Assembly (NCBI GenBank): GCA_030684395.1
Contig: JAUXTT010000036.1
Span: forward strand, 1 to 64,000
Length of the DNA stretch: 64,000 nucleotides
Source: Bacteroidota bacterium
GTDB lineage: Bacteria; Bacteroidota; Bacteroidia; B-17B0; Aurantibacillaceae
Direction of reading: 5' to 3'
How positions within the stretch are numbered: the stretch's first letter is position 1; the number at the start of each line of letters is the position of its first letter. The notes below the pieces were generated by a model that was not told where the DNA came from, ran no database searches, and was given only the letters and a program-made list of their open reading frames with translations. The position numbers were made by a program, and so were the translations under genes. Positions 1 through 7,927 of this stretch are shown here, in pieces.

Positions 1-165
1 GCAATCAAAGTTTTAAGGCTACAGAGTAGCCAAATATTTTTGTGTACGGTAAATATCTGCAAGAATTTTAAAGCAGGTCAAAGATTCCTTGCAATACGAA
101 ACAATATAATTTTGACTGAATCTCCTTTATTAATAATGTTGGTGGAGTATTTGAGGGACGACTAA

Positions 166-1587
166 TTACTTCCCTCTTCCCTGAATAACAATTAGTGCTG
201 TATAAATCATGATTTTAAGATCCACCAGCAAACTCATATTTTCGATGTAAATAACATCATACTTTAAACGCTGAACCATTTGATCTACCGTTTCGGCGTA
301 ACCATATTTCACTTGCCCCCAGGAAGTGATTCCCGGTCTTACTTTATGCAGATGCTTGTAGTGAGGTGCTTTTTGCACAATCTGGTCAATAAAAAACTGT
401 CTTTCAGGTCGTGGCCCTACAATGCTCATTTCACCAATTAGCACGTTAAAAAACTGAGGTAATTCATCCAATCGGGTTTTCCGCATAAACCTTCCGAATG
501 GCGTAATACGGGGATCATGTGTACTAGATAAGGCCGGTCCCATTTTTTCCGCATCAGTGTACATGCTTCTGAATTTTATTATTCTGAATGGTTTACCATG
601 TATCCCGATCCTTTCCTGCGAATAAAAAATGGTGCCTTTTGATCCTAATTTTACAATGATAGAAACTAGGAGATACAACCAGGAAAAGCAAACAAGAACA
701 AACACCGAAATTGAAACATCCATTAAACGTTTCATTGATTGTTGCCACTCTGGCATAATTTTACGGTTGATTTCAATAAGTGGTGCCCCAAATATTGAAG
801 TCATTTTAACTGAACCCGAAAGAATATCGTACATATCAGGAATAACTTTAATAATTACTCCCGTATCACTCAAATCGTTTATCAACTGGCCTAAATAGCC
901 ATGTTCCCATGACTCAATAGCAATGATAATTTCTTCAACTTCGTATTCCCTGATAATTTTTGCGATGTCACTAAATTCTCCTAAATGAGGTACCTGCTTT
1001 TTTAGTTGTTCTGAAAACCCATTTTTTTCATCAACATGAACAAACCCAACAAATAAATTGCCCGCACCATTTTTCAATTGTTGAATCTCTTCGTACATTT
1101 TCCAGGCATTCTCATTACTTCCGATGATAATTGTTTTGAAGCCTTTTCTTCTCGCATGAATTTGATGGTTAGCAACAGATGAAAGTATAAATCTAAGAAC
1201 AGAAGTAAACCCGAAGTGTAATGCTAATAAAGTAAAATAAGACTGGTAGTAATTTTTGTATACCCGAACCTCGTCATCAAGAATGGAAATAAAAAATATG
1301 ATAGTAACTCCAATAATGGAAGTAAGCATAGTATTGAGCAATTCACTTAACCTTGACTTACGATAAATATTATTATAGTTCCCTACAATGTAATAAAACA
1401 GAAGCCAACAAGCTGGAATAACAACCACTCCCAAATAATACTTATCAGAAAAAACTGTTGTTGGGCTTACTCCAAACTTTTCTGTTTCAATATAGTACTT
1501 TCTGTAAACAAAAAACAAAGTCCAAGCTGTTACGGCACTTAACAGGTCCAAAAAAACATACTTGGCTACTTGTAATTTTTTATTCAT
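166..1587 (-). CDS. Exopolysaccharide polyprenyl glycosylphosphotransferase
   Basis: This 473-aa protein would transfer a sugar-1-phosphate from a UDP-sugar to undecaprenyl phosphate at the inner membrane, the first step of an exopolysaccharide or O-antigen repeat unit. The N-terminal ~130 residues hold about four to five hydrophobic segments. A Rossmann-like domain follows (KTIIIGSNEN, about residues 150-250). The C-terminal ~200 residues are a bacterial sugar transferase domain preceded by another membrane segment, with the family motifs FRSMYTDAE, RLDELPQFFNVL, GEMSIVGPRPER and RPGITSWGQV. Length and order fit WcaJ/WbaP-type enzymes. It starts 4 nt after the upstream lipoprotein gene stops, so the two are probably cotranscribed with the oxidoreductase gene. 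The sugar specificity cannot be told from the sequence. Confidence 0.93.
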   Translation of the reverse strand: MNKKLQVAKYVFLDLLSAVTAWTLFFVYRKYYIETEKFGVSPTTVFSDKYYLGVVVIPACWLLFYYIVGNYNNIYRKSRLSELLNTMLTSIIGVTIIFFISILDDEVRVYKNYYQSYFTLLALHFGFTSVLRFILSSVANHQIHARRKGFKTIIIGSNENAWKMYEEIQQLKNGAGNLFVGFVHVDEKNGFSEQLKKQVPHLGEFSDIAKIIREYEVEEIIIAIESWEHGYLGQLINDLSDTGVIIKVIPDMYDILSGSVKMTSIFGAPLIEINRKIMPEWQQSMKRLMDVSISVFVLVCFSWLYLLVSIIVKLGSKGTIFYSQERIGIHGKPFRIIKFRSMYTDAEKMGPALSSTHDPRITPFGRFMRKTRLDELPQFFNVLIGEMSIVGPRPERQFFIDQIVQKAPHYKHLHKVRPGITSWGQVKYGYAETVDQMVQRLKYDVIYIENMSLLVDLKIMIYTALIVIQGRGK

Positions 1588-1591
1588 ATAC

Positions 1592-2479
1592 CTATGGCTG
1601 ACTTACTACTTTTATATTGTCAATTAAAACTGTAGGGTTTGCCCCTACACCATTATTCTCAAAATCTTCGGCTTTATTGTTAAAGTAGAAATATACATAA
1701 TAGGCTGATTGTGGGCTGCCACTTGCAACGGGGGTGAGGAATATGTAAATTTTATTCCATGCACCACTTGGTTTTGCTCCTCCTGCCGAGGAGCCCCCGA
1801 CAATATTTTTATTTGCATCTAATAAACCCACATCAAACGGTTGATTGCATTTATAGTTTACCTCTAAATAAAGTATTCTTCCGCCTGTAGGCAAAGCAAA
1901 AGTGCTGGAAGAATAAGCCATACAACTGCTTTGACCATTTCTCAGCTCAATTTTTACTGCTTTTGCCCCTTCAAATTTATCTGCTGTTTGAAGTTTTATT
2001 GCAGTATCTCCAACCAAAGACGATCCTGTGATTTCAAAATCCTCTACCCAATAAAAAGTTACACCGGTAGCATAATAATCAAACGTTGGCTTTACTTCTG
2101 TTACTTTACCCCTTTCAAGAACAACTGTTGTATCAAACAGTTTTATCGGAGAATATTCAGAACGTAAACTTGCAACTCCGTTTACTTTTATTACTGGCTT
2201 AATATTAACACTTGCAGAGCCACTTGCAGGAATGGGAACTTTACAGGGAATAGGAAATATTCCATAGTCAACACCGTTTACCGTTACCGTTACATCTGTG
2301 AACTTATGATTGGTTGTTCCGGGGCCTCCGTTTGCGTAAGTGGATTTATAAATAACATTATAAGAGGGAATTGAAATATACGAAGGAGTATCAAGTTTAG
2401 GACTAAACTTCTTGCATGCAACTATAAAAGAAACACCAAACAAAAAAAGATATCGTAAAATATACTTCGCCATCACCAC
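1592..2479 (-). CDS. Hypothetical exported lipoprotein
   Basis: The 295-aa product has a hydrophobic N-terminus ending in a lipobox-like FIVAC, followed by Lys-Lys, so it is probably a lipoprotein. A second in-frame ATG lies two codons later. Residues ~40-110 look like a beta-sandwich or PEGA-like segment (VTVNGVDYGIFPIPCKVPI). The C-terminal half, with FEGAKAVKIELRNGQSS and ending in VLIDNIKVVSQP, resembles a carbohydrate-binding-type jelly roll. It lies between an oxidoreductase and a glycosylphosphotransferase gene on the same strand, so a role at the cell surface near polysaccharide export is possible but inferred only from position. No precise family was recognised. Confidence 0.8.
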   Translation of the reverse strand: MVMAKYILRYLFLFGVSFIVACKKFSPKLDTPSYISIPSYNVIYKSTYANGGPGTTNHKFTDVTVTVNGVDYGIFPIPCKVPIPASGSASVNIKPVIKVNGVASLRSEYSPIKLFDTTVVLERGKVTEVKPTFDYYATGVTFYWVEDFEITGSSLVGDTAIKLQTADKFEGAKAVKIELRNGQSSCMAYSSSTFALPTGGRILYLEVNYKCNQPFDVGLLDANKNIVGGSSAGGAKPSGAWNKIYIFLTPVASGSPQSAYYVYFYFNNKAEDFENNGVGANPTVLIDNIKVVSQP

Positions 2480-2512
2480 ATAAGAAAACGCAAAATTAGA
2501 ATCCTTATTGTG

Positions 2513-3439
2513 TTATGCTACAAAAAGATTAGTTTTTGCCATTATTTTCTCTAAAATAATGGCAGTAACGTCTTTTGCCTCTATAATATGGTGCAAAGTA
2601 CTATTTGGTTCCTTTTTCCCTTTTATACTTGAGAAAAAATCATTTAGCTGATTTTCAGCCTCATCAACAATAACAACTTCAACATCTTCAAATTCTAAAA
2701 ATGAAGATTTTTTATATGAACGCTTCAATTGTTTGGCAAGAAAATCAATAAACAACACTGATTTGTCATTATAAATCCTAGCTTTTCTCAAATTCATTTC
2801 GCTTACCCTGCTCGCTGTAAGATTAACTATGCAGCCGTTATCAAATTCAAGTTTGGCATTTATAAAATCGGGTTCGGTGTTCACAACAGAAAGCGCGTTT
2901 GCACTAATTTTGCGAATATTCGATTTCACCACGCTAAGTACCCATTCAATATCTTTATGCAATAGATCATTTACAACTGAAATTTTTCCGTTGGATGGAC
3001 TATATTGAGAAAGCCTTGCTACATCAATAAAAACAACATTATTAATGTAAGAAGAAGCTGTTGCAAATGCAGAATTATATTTTTCAGACCATGCATTTTG
3101 AATTACTATTCCCGCCTCTTCCGAAAGATTTTTTAGTTGCCTAAGTGTTTGGTGGGTTAATAAAAACGGGTTTGCAATCAATAAGTGCTTCCCCTGCCGG
3201 ATGGCTTTATTTACCAACTCGTCGGGGTTTTTATAGTTTGAACATAATATCAGGGCGTCAACATTCTTTAAAAAATCCTGATCGTTTTCGTAATATTTAA
3301 TATCATATTGTTTTATAAAAGCCCTTGCATTAATCAAGCTGGAATCTACAAAAGTCATTTCAACCCCATTGCTACAAGAAGGCATTGCATTGTAAAAATG
3401 TTTAGTTAAATTATTTGCACCAACAAATCCTATTTTCAT
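2513..3439 (-). CDS. Gfo/Idh/MocA-like NAD(P)-binding oxidoreductase
   Basis: The start chosen is the ATG at 3439, because the protein then begins MKIGFVGANN, a typical Rossmann beta-strand; an upstream in-frame ATG at 3466 would add nine residues with no family support. The N-terminal ~120 residues carry a nucleotide-binding fold (VGANNLTKHFYN, VDALILCSNYKNPDELV, GKHLLIANPF). The rest resembles the alpha/beta substrate domain of Gfo/Idh/MocA enzymes, which oxidise or reduce sugars and sugar nucleotides. Sequence drift from the canonical GxGxxG and EKP motifs is marked (ANPF here), so it may be a divergent or even non-catalytic member. It is the first gene of a three-gene minus-strand group ending with a glycosylphosphotransferase, which suggests sugar-nucleotide work for surface polysaccharide. 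Confidence 0.75.
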   Translation of the reverse strand: MKIGFVGANNLTKHFYNAMPSCSNGVEMTFVDSSLINARAFIKQYDIKYYENDQDFLKNVDALILCSNYKNPDELVNKAIRQGKHLLIANPFLLTHQTLRQLKNLSEEAGIVIQNAWSEKYNSAFATASSYINNVVFIDVARLSQYSPSNGKISVVNDLLHKDIEWVLSVVKSNIRKISANALSVVNTEPDFINAKLEFDNGCIVNLTASRVSEMNLRKARIYNDKSVLFIDFLAKQLKRSYKKSSFLEFEDVEVVIVDEAENQLNDFFSSIKGKKEPNSTLHHIIEAKDVTAIILEKIMAKTNLFVA

Positions 3440-3519
3440 ACACAGCATTTTATAAATGTTATGCATTGGCTATTTCAAAATAATTGATAATAGCTCAACA
3501 CTGCACCATTTGATTTAAA

Positions 3520-3527
3520 CAAATCTA
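3520..3527 (-). promoter_or_regulatory. Candidate -7 box for the oxidoreductase operon
   Basis: The minus strand reads TAGATTTG, a full match to the Bacteroidota -7 consensus TAnnTTTG, about 80 bp upstream of the chosen start at 3439. No clear TTTG -33 element was found at the usual spacing, so the assignment is tentative. Confidence 0.4.
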
Positions 3528-3608
3528 CCTTGTAATTAAAAGCAGTTTGTTAGTATCATTAACTAAATATTAAGATACCGATGTTAATTGCTTTTATTTT
3601 TGCTAAAA

Positions 3609-3647
3609 CTAACCACGGAGACACAAAGAACACGAAGAAACACAGAG
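3609..3647 (+). repeat. Left arm of inverted repeat flanking the GxxExxY gene
   Basis: This 39-nt tract starts CTAACCACGGAGACAC and ends ACACAGAG directly against the ATG at 3648. Its reverse complement matches 4061-4099 at 28 of 39 positions without gaps. The low-complexity ACCACGGAGACACAAAG pattern is, to my knowledge, commonly seen beside GxxExxY genes. Confidence 0.8.
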
Positions 3648-4058
3648 ATGATCACTCAAAAGGATATAAATGATATTTCGTATAAAGTAATTGGATGCGC
3701 TATTGAAGTGCATAAACACCTTGGACCAGGATTACTTGAATCTGTTTATGAGTCGTGTTTGATTGATGAAATGAAAGATGCAGGACTGTTTGTGCAGTCT
3801 CAAATTTATATCCCGGTTCATTATAAAGGGAAAAATTTAGGAGGGAGTTTAAAGTTAGATATACTTGTAAATGATATTATTATAGTGGAAATGAAAGCAG
3901 TTGAACAGATGATTCCATTGTACAAAGCTCAGCTTTTGTCTTATTTAAGACTTACTGGGAAACCAAAAGGATTACTGATAAATTTTCACAGTGAAAGTAT
4001 CAAACAACAATTAGTTTCTTTAGTTACAGAAGATTTTGCAAGATTAAAAGAGGAATAA
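3648..4058 (+). CDS. GxxExxY family protein
   Basis: From the ATG at 3648 the protein is 136 aa (MITQKDINDI). It shows the signature GPGLLESVYESCL of the GxxExxY family, then a PD-(D/E)XK-like core: LDILVNDIIIVEMKAV supplies the acidic, Glu and Lys positions of a nuclease-type fold, followed by QLLSYLRLTGKPKGLLINF. The family is widespread in environmental genomes and its biochemical role is unknown. The frame stays open upstream to 3588, but that 20-residue extension is translated from the flanking repeat and is probably not part of the protein. The gene fits almost exactly between two inverted-repeat arms, with no spacer on the left and 2 nt on the right. Confidence 0.88.
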   Translation: MITQKDINDISYKVIGCAIEVHKHLGPGLLESVYESCLIDEMKDAGLFVQSQIYIPVHYKGKNLGGSLKLDILVNDIIIVEMKAVEQMIPLYKAQLLSYLRLTGKPKGLLINFHSESIKQQLVSLVTEDFARLKEE

Positions 4059-4060
4059 TA

Positions 4061-4099
4061 CTCCGTGAAGCTCAGTGGTCTCAGTGCCTCTGTGGTTAG
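4061..4099 (-). repeat. Right arm of inverted repeat flanking the GxxExxY gene
   Basis: This 39-nt tract (CTCCGTGAAG to TGTGGTTAG) begins 2 nt after the GxxExxY stop codon. It is the inverse complement of 3609-3647 at 28 of 39 positions. It also supplies the false N-terminal extension of the downstream pcm frame. Confidence 0.8.
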
Positions 4100-4121
4100 T
4101 GTTTTTATTAAACAAAGAATT

Positions 4122-4775
4122 ATGATAGATAGAATGGATACCTACCTTTTTCAAGGTAAAAGAAAAAAAATGCTGGAAGAGTTACGCCATAAAGGCATTA
4201 AGGAAGAAGTGTTAACAGCTATGTTTAAAGTACCGCGCCATGTTTTTTATGACAGTGCTTTGGTACATTTTGCATACGATGAAAATAATGCTTTTCATAT
4301 CGGGGAAGGGCAAACCATCTCAAGACCTTCAACCGTAGCAATCCAAACAGAACTACTTGATATAAAAAAAGGCGATAAGGTATTGGAAATTGGCACAGGT
4401 TGTGGCTACCAAACGGCTGTTTTATTAGAAATGGGAGCAAAAGTGTGGTCGATTGAACGTCAATCAAAACTTTATGAAAAAACCCGTTTATTTTTACCTC
4501 AGTTAGGTTACAATGCACGCTTTTACCATGGCGATGGTTACAAAGGCTTACCACTTCAGGCCCCTTTCGACAAAATTATTGTAACCTGTGGAGCTCCTTT
4601 TATTCCAAAGGACCTTTTACTGCAATTAAAAGAAAATGGTGGAATGATGGTTATTCCTGTTGGAGAAGGCGAAGTACAGGTAATGAATATTATAGTAAGA
4701 AAGACTGGCATGGAATTTGACAAGCGCGAACTCGGCAATTTTAAGTTCGTTCCCATGCTGAAAGACAAAAGATAA
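4122..4775 (+). CDS. pcm: Protein-L-isoaspartate O-methyltransferase
   Basis: This enzyme uses S-adenosylmethionine to methylate L-isoaspartyl residues in damaged proteins, starting their repair. The start at 4122 (MIDRMDTYLF) or the ATG at 4134 is preferred. The frame is open back to 4065, but the earlier part is read from the inverted-repeat arm. The order of motifs is that of the family: VPRHVFYD, the substrate-side GEGQTISRPSTVA, the SAM-binding motif VLEIGTGCGYQTAVL, then IERQ, FDKIIVTCGAP and the late GGMMVIPVGEG. The length, ~217 aa, is normal. It lies downstream of the GxxExxY cassette and may have lost its original promoter region to that insertion. Confidence 0.95.
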   Translation: MIDRMDTYLFQGKRKKMLEELRHKGIKEEVLTAMFKVPRHVFYDSALVHFAYDENNAFHIGEGQTISRPSTVAIQTELLDIKKGDKVLEIGTGCGYQTAVLLEMGAKVWSIERQSKLYEKTRLFLPQLGYNARFYHGDGYKGLPLQAPFDKIIVTCGAPFIPKDLLLQLKENGGMMVIPVGEGEVQVMNIIVRKTGMEFDKRELGNFKFVPMLKDKR

Positions 4776-4948
4776 TAAAAAACTGATTTTCAAATGCTTG
4801 CATATTATTTGATTGTTATGCGCACATTTTTATTCGAAATAAAAAAGCGTTAACTCAATATGATACCGCAAATAACCTGAACCTCAGTTATCAACAAAAA
4901 ATAGTTGATATTTATTGCAATTGTTAATAAGCGTTTCAGAAATGTTCT

Positions 4949-4956
4949 TAAATTTG
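4949..4956 (+). promoter_or_regulatory. Candidate -7 box of the outer-membrane protein gene
   Basis: TAAATTTG, a perfect TAnnTTTG match, lies 37 bp upstream of the ATG at 4993. The nearest TTG is 25 nt further upstream, longer than the usual 17-21, so only the -7 element is supported. Confidence 0.45.
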
Positions 4957-4992
4957 TACTCATTAAAATGTTTAACTAAACAAAAACAAAAC

Positions 4993-5976
4993 ATGAAAAA
5001 ATCAGTATTAGCATTAGCAATGGCGTTCGGCGTAACGGGCGCGTTTGCACAAGACTTAACGTCGAAAAAAGGGGAGCCATTTTTACCTGAGGCTGGAGAT
5101 TGGTCAATCGGTGTTGACGCTACTCCATTTCTTGAGTATACAAAAACACTAATTGGAACTTCAAACGGTGTTAACTCTCCAAACTTTAATTTTTTAACTG
5201 GTCAGAATTTTATCACCGGAAAAATGTTTAAGGATGAGAAAACTGCATACCGTGCAGCTTTAAGACTTCAAATGGAAACTAATAAATACCAAAACGAGGT
5301 TGATGAATACGTTGCAACAGCTCCTTCATCAACTCCAACAGCTGGTTTATCAGAAAACACAACTAAAAAAGTTGTTGATAAAGCAGCAGTAACAAATCGT
5401 ATGATCGGTATAAGTGCTGGTATGGAAATGCGTCGTGGTAAAACCCGTTTACAAGGTTACTATGGTGGAGAAGTTGCTATCTGGGGATCTAGCAAAAAAG
5501 AGAAATACTCTTATGGTAATGATTTAGTGCAAGTAACTCCTACAACTACTACTGCAGATTTAGATGCAACTACTGCAGGTAATTCTACTGATTGGAGCGC
5601 TATGGGACCAAATGAAACTAACGTTACAACTTCATTAACAGGATATACTAATGTAGAAGCTGCTCGTTTATTAAAAAGAAAAACTAATGGCCAAATCGGT
5701 ATTAGCGTTCGTGGTTTCATTGGAGCTGAATACTTTATCTTCCCAAAAATCTCTTTAGCTGGTGAATTCGGTTGGGGTATTGGTTATTCTGTTAGCACTA
5801 AAAACAAAGCTACTTGGGATGCTGAAGGTGTTGATTCTGGTAACGGTAATGAGAATGCTGCAGAAATCGAAATTAAACAAGGTGTTAATAACGGTTCTTT
5901 TGTTGGTTTCGATACAGACAACAACAACTCTGCTGTTGGTCCTGTAGGATCACTTCGTTTAAACTTCCACTTCTAG
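4993..5976 (+). CDS. Outer-membrane beta-barrel-like protein
   Basis: The start at 4993 gives a classical signal peptide (MKKSVLALAM, cleavage likely after AFA before QDL); the open frame upstream to 4915 has no such feature. The mature ~308 residues alternate polar and aromatic strands (WSIGVDATPFLEY, MIGISAGMEMRRGK, TRLQGYYGGEVAIWG, GQIGISVRGFIGAEYF) and end SLRLNFHF, a terminal phenylalanine as in outer-membrane barrels. Mid-protein stretches are rich in Thr, Ser and Asn and look like extracellular loops. No named family was recognised. It stands alone, with its own upstream region and a strong terminator, which suggests a well-expressed single gene. Confidence 0.82.
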   Translation: MKKSVLALAMAFGVTGAFAQDLTSKKGEPFLPEAGDWSIGVDATPFLEYTKTLIGTSNGVNSPNFNFLTGQNFITGKMFKDEKTAYRAALRLQMETNKYQNEVDEYVATAPSSTPTAGLSENTTKKVVDKAAVTNRMIGISAGMEMRRGKTRLQGYYGGEVAIWGSSKKEKYSYGNDLVQVTPTTTTADLDATTAGNSTDWSAMGPNETNVTTSLTGYTNVEAARLLKRKTNGQIGISVRGFIGAEYFIFPKISLAGEFGWGIGYSVSTKNKATWDAEGVDSGNGNENAAEIEIKQGVNNGSFVGFDTDNNNSAVGPVGSLRLNFHF

Positions 5977-5997
5977 TCAATAGAAAAGTGAAATATA

Positions 5998-6025
5998 AAA
6001 ACCCCGGCCTTGGTCGGGGTTTTTT
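5998..6025 (+). terminator. Rho-independent terminator
   Basis: ACCCCGGCC and GGTCGGGGT form a GC-rich hairpin with a very short loop, followed by six T residues. It lies 22 bp after the outer-membrane protein stop codon. Confidence 0.88.
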
Positions 6026-6131
6026 GTTTGGTGTATCTTCACAGAAAGGCATGACGTGTTCGGGAAACATGAGATGATTGTTTCTTAAAAGAAAATTACA
6101 AGTTTTTATATCGCATTAAAGTTTTATGTGT

Positions 6132-7151
6132 TTAAATCCGCTTACTGAAAGAAATATTTAATCTAACTAGCTTTTCCTTATATAGCTCGGCATATTTCTG
6201 TTTAGTTTCGTTATCAAGAAAAGAATGAGCGACAAGATTATATACCGTATTATTTTCTGTTCTCAGTTGATCTATAATTTTTTTAATTCTTATCTCCTTT
6301 AAATCTAATCGTAATCCAAAATCAAAAAAATCATCATAAGCAAAATAACCTAATGCTGAAAAAGAGGGGTGCTCAAAAGAATCCTCGGTTAAACCTTCTT
6401 TTAAGGCCATAAACGAATCGTTAACATGAATACGGGTACATACAAGATCATAAGCCGGACTCATTATAAAATCACCATCTGTCGATTCTATCAGCGAAAA
6501 ATTCTTTAAATGCGCGTCTCCATTTGAGAAAAGGTAGTTGAATAAAACCAATTTGTAATACTTCTCCAGTTCTACTTCAGCCGCATTAATATGTTTTGCA
6601 ATTAATTTACCCAGATCAAGGTAATTATATTCGTACTTAAAATCTTCACCCGCATTGTCTTTTGTTTTCCCCGCAATAGCTGCAAAATCTTCTTGCAAAT
6701 ACTTTCCTTCACCGGGCTTTAAATCAAATCGTTTGGTGATATAGGCAGGTTTGCCATTATCAAAAAAGATAAGGGCATTTTCCGCTGTAGGAATGTTATA
6801 AACCTGACGTGCAATTTGCATTGTAAGATGCTCGTTGGCCGGCACCTGACTTACTTTCAAAATATCACGTGGTATTGGCTTTAAAATATATTGCCCTTGT
6901 TGCCCTGGTTCTGTAAGTTGTAATTTATTTTTTATTAAGATAATAGATAATTTCTCCTGAACTCCGGATATTGAAATGCGTTTTCTGTTTTCAATAAACT
7001 TTTCTTGCTGAGGACCTTCGGTATCAGGCGAAGAAAACGGCAGTATGTGATGTACTTTTTTATTCTCAAACATTCGTTTGAGAACAGCCCCACTATAGGT
7101 TGAAAAACCTTCCTTTAAAGAGCCCGGACAATTTTTTACTTGGATGCTCAT
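6132..7151 (-). CDS. HipA/HipT-like serine/threonine kinase toxin
   Basis: The 339-aa protein is the kinase core of a HipA toxin without the usual N-terminal subdomain. The glycine-rich loop region has S60-I61-S62-G63 followed by VQEK, matching the Ser-x-Ser motif described as an autophosphorylation site in HipT. The catalytic segment SNGDAHLKNF holds Asp212, and SPAYDLVC holds the metal-binding Asp at about 235. Family members phosphorylate aminoacyl-tRNA synthetases (GltX for HipA, TrpS for HipT) and stop growth; the target here is unknown. It overlaps the preceding HipA-N gene by 4 nt and is the last gene of a three-gene operon. The intact catalytic residues suggest an active kinase. Confidence 0.92.
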   Translation of the reverse strand: MSIQVKNCPGSLKEGFSTYSGAVLKRMFENKKVHHILPFSSPDTEGPQQEKFIENRKRISISGVQEKLSIILIKNKLQLTEPGQQGQYILKPIPRDILKVSQVPANEHLTMQIARQVYNIPTAENALIFFDNGKPAYITKRFDLKPGEGKYLQEDFAAIAGKTKDNAGEDFKYEYNYLDLGKLIAKHINAAEVELEKYYKLVLFNYLFSNGDAHLKNFSLIESTDGDFIMSPAYDLVCTRIHVNDSFMALKEGLTEDSFEHPSFSALGYFAYDDFFDFGLRLDLKEIRIKKIIDQLRTENNTVYNLVAHSFLDNETKQKYAELYKEKLVRLNISFSKRI

Positions 7152-7477
7152 AGTTCACTTATTGATTTTACACTCACAGCTCCAATCGTTTCCGTACCAC
7201 CTATTGCAAGAAGTAATCCGAAGTAATCATTCTCGTCAATTTGTAATTGGCGACATTGCAAATTTCTATTGACTCCTTCGCTCAACATATTAAAAAAAAA
7301 GGGGAATAATATTTTTGACCTATACTCTTGTTGCGTTTTACGTAAAGTTACACTAATAGCTTTCTTATGATCATTAATAAAATAATCATCATTGTACCTA
7401 AAAATATATTCACCGTTGTGGTAGCTAAGATTTCCCGCAGGTTCATTATTCACTAATACAACTCCTGTTCTTACCAT
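7148..7477 (-). CDS. Stand-alone HipA N-terminal domain protein (HipS-like)
   Basis: This 109-aa protein corresponds to the N-terminal subdomain of full-length HipA: RTGVVLVNNEPAGNLSYHNG, then FRYNDDYF, and a central ILFPFFFNMLSEG, the usual LPPFFxNLLPEG motif of the family. In HipBST systems the equivalent protein HipS is the antitoxin that neutralises the kinase. It starts 2 nt after the HTH gene stops and overlaps the kinase gene by 4 nt, which fits translational coupling. A fused HipA broken by frameshift is unlikely, because each part has its own start, stop and tidy junction. Confidence 0.88.
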   Translation of the reverse strand: MVRTGVVLVNNEPAGNLSYHNGEYIFRYNDDYFINDHKKAISVTLRKTQQEYRSKILFPFFFNMLSEGVNRNLQCRQLQIDENDYFGLLLAIGGTETIGAVSVKSISEL

Positions 7478-7479
7478 TT

Positions 7480-7686
7480 CTATTTGTTGATTATCTTAAA
7501 CTCAATTTCCACACCTAATACTTGTGCTAATTTATTTAATGTATCAATAGAAGGATTACCCTTATTATTTTCAATTTGAATTATGGTACGCAAACTCACA
7601 CCTGATATCTCCGCCAAATCCTTCTGTTGTAAGTGCAGGGTGTTGCGCCTATTTTTAATGAACTGACTTATATCTCTTAATTCCAT
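7480..7686 (-). CDS. HipB-like HTH transcriptional regulator
   Basis: The 68-aa protein is a single XRE-family helix-turn-helix domain: LHLQQKDLAEISGVSLRTI, then IQIENNKGNPSIDTLNKLA. This is the DNA-binding and augmenting member of a HipBST-like operon and should repress its own promoter. It lacks the longer C-terminal tail of some HipB proteins. Three direct TACATATTT copies around the promoter at 7699-7768 are likely binding sites. It is followed by the HipA-N gene after 2 nt. Confidence 0.9.
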   Translation of the reverse strand: MELRDISQFIKNRRNTLHLQQKDLAEISGVSLRTIIQIENNKGNPSIDTLNKLAQVLGVEIEFKIINK

Positions 7687-7698
7687 AGTGTATTAAAG

Positions 7699-7768
7699 TA
7701 CATATTTAAATACAAAAATACGAAATAATTACATATTTACAACAAAATAGGCACTAAAATACATATTT
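7699..7768. promoter_or_regulatory. Three phased operator-like repeats of the hip operon
   Basis: TACATATTT occurs at 7699-7707, 7730-7738 and 7760-7768. The starts are 31 and 30 bp apart, about three helical turns, so all copies would face the same side of the DNA. They straddle the predicted promoter, as expected for an autorepressor. Confidence 0.65.
7713..7742 (-). promoter_or_regulatory. Probable promoter of the hip operon
   Basis: On the minus strand a TTG (7742-7740), a 19-nt spacer and TATTTTTG (7720-7713) match the Bacteroidota -33/-7 arrangement. Transcription would begin near 7706, about 20 nt before the HTH start codon. One operator copy lies within the spacer and the other two flank the promoter. 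Confidence 0.65.
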
Positions 7769-7927
7769 TTGAACAAAAAAATCAAGGAAGATCATAACGT
7801 TTGCTATAAATGTATTTTAGTGCACTTATTAGCGTATTTACGCCATCTGGCTTCGATATCAAGCATTTATAGCTATTGGGGTTTATTGTGTCTACAGAAA
7901 TTAAAGAATAGATTAGGTATGATAAAA

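Noticed and set aside
6132-7477. Split HipA considered as a frameshifted single gene
   Set aside because: Each part has its own start and stop, the overlap is the standard 4 nt and the order matches known HipBST operons.
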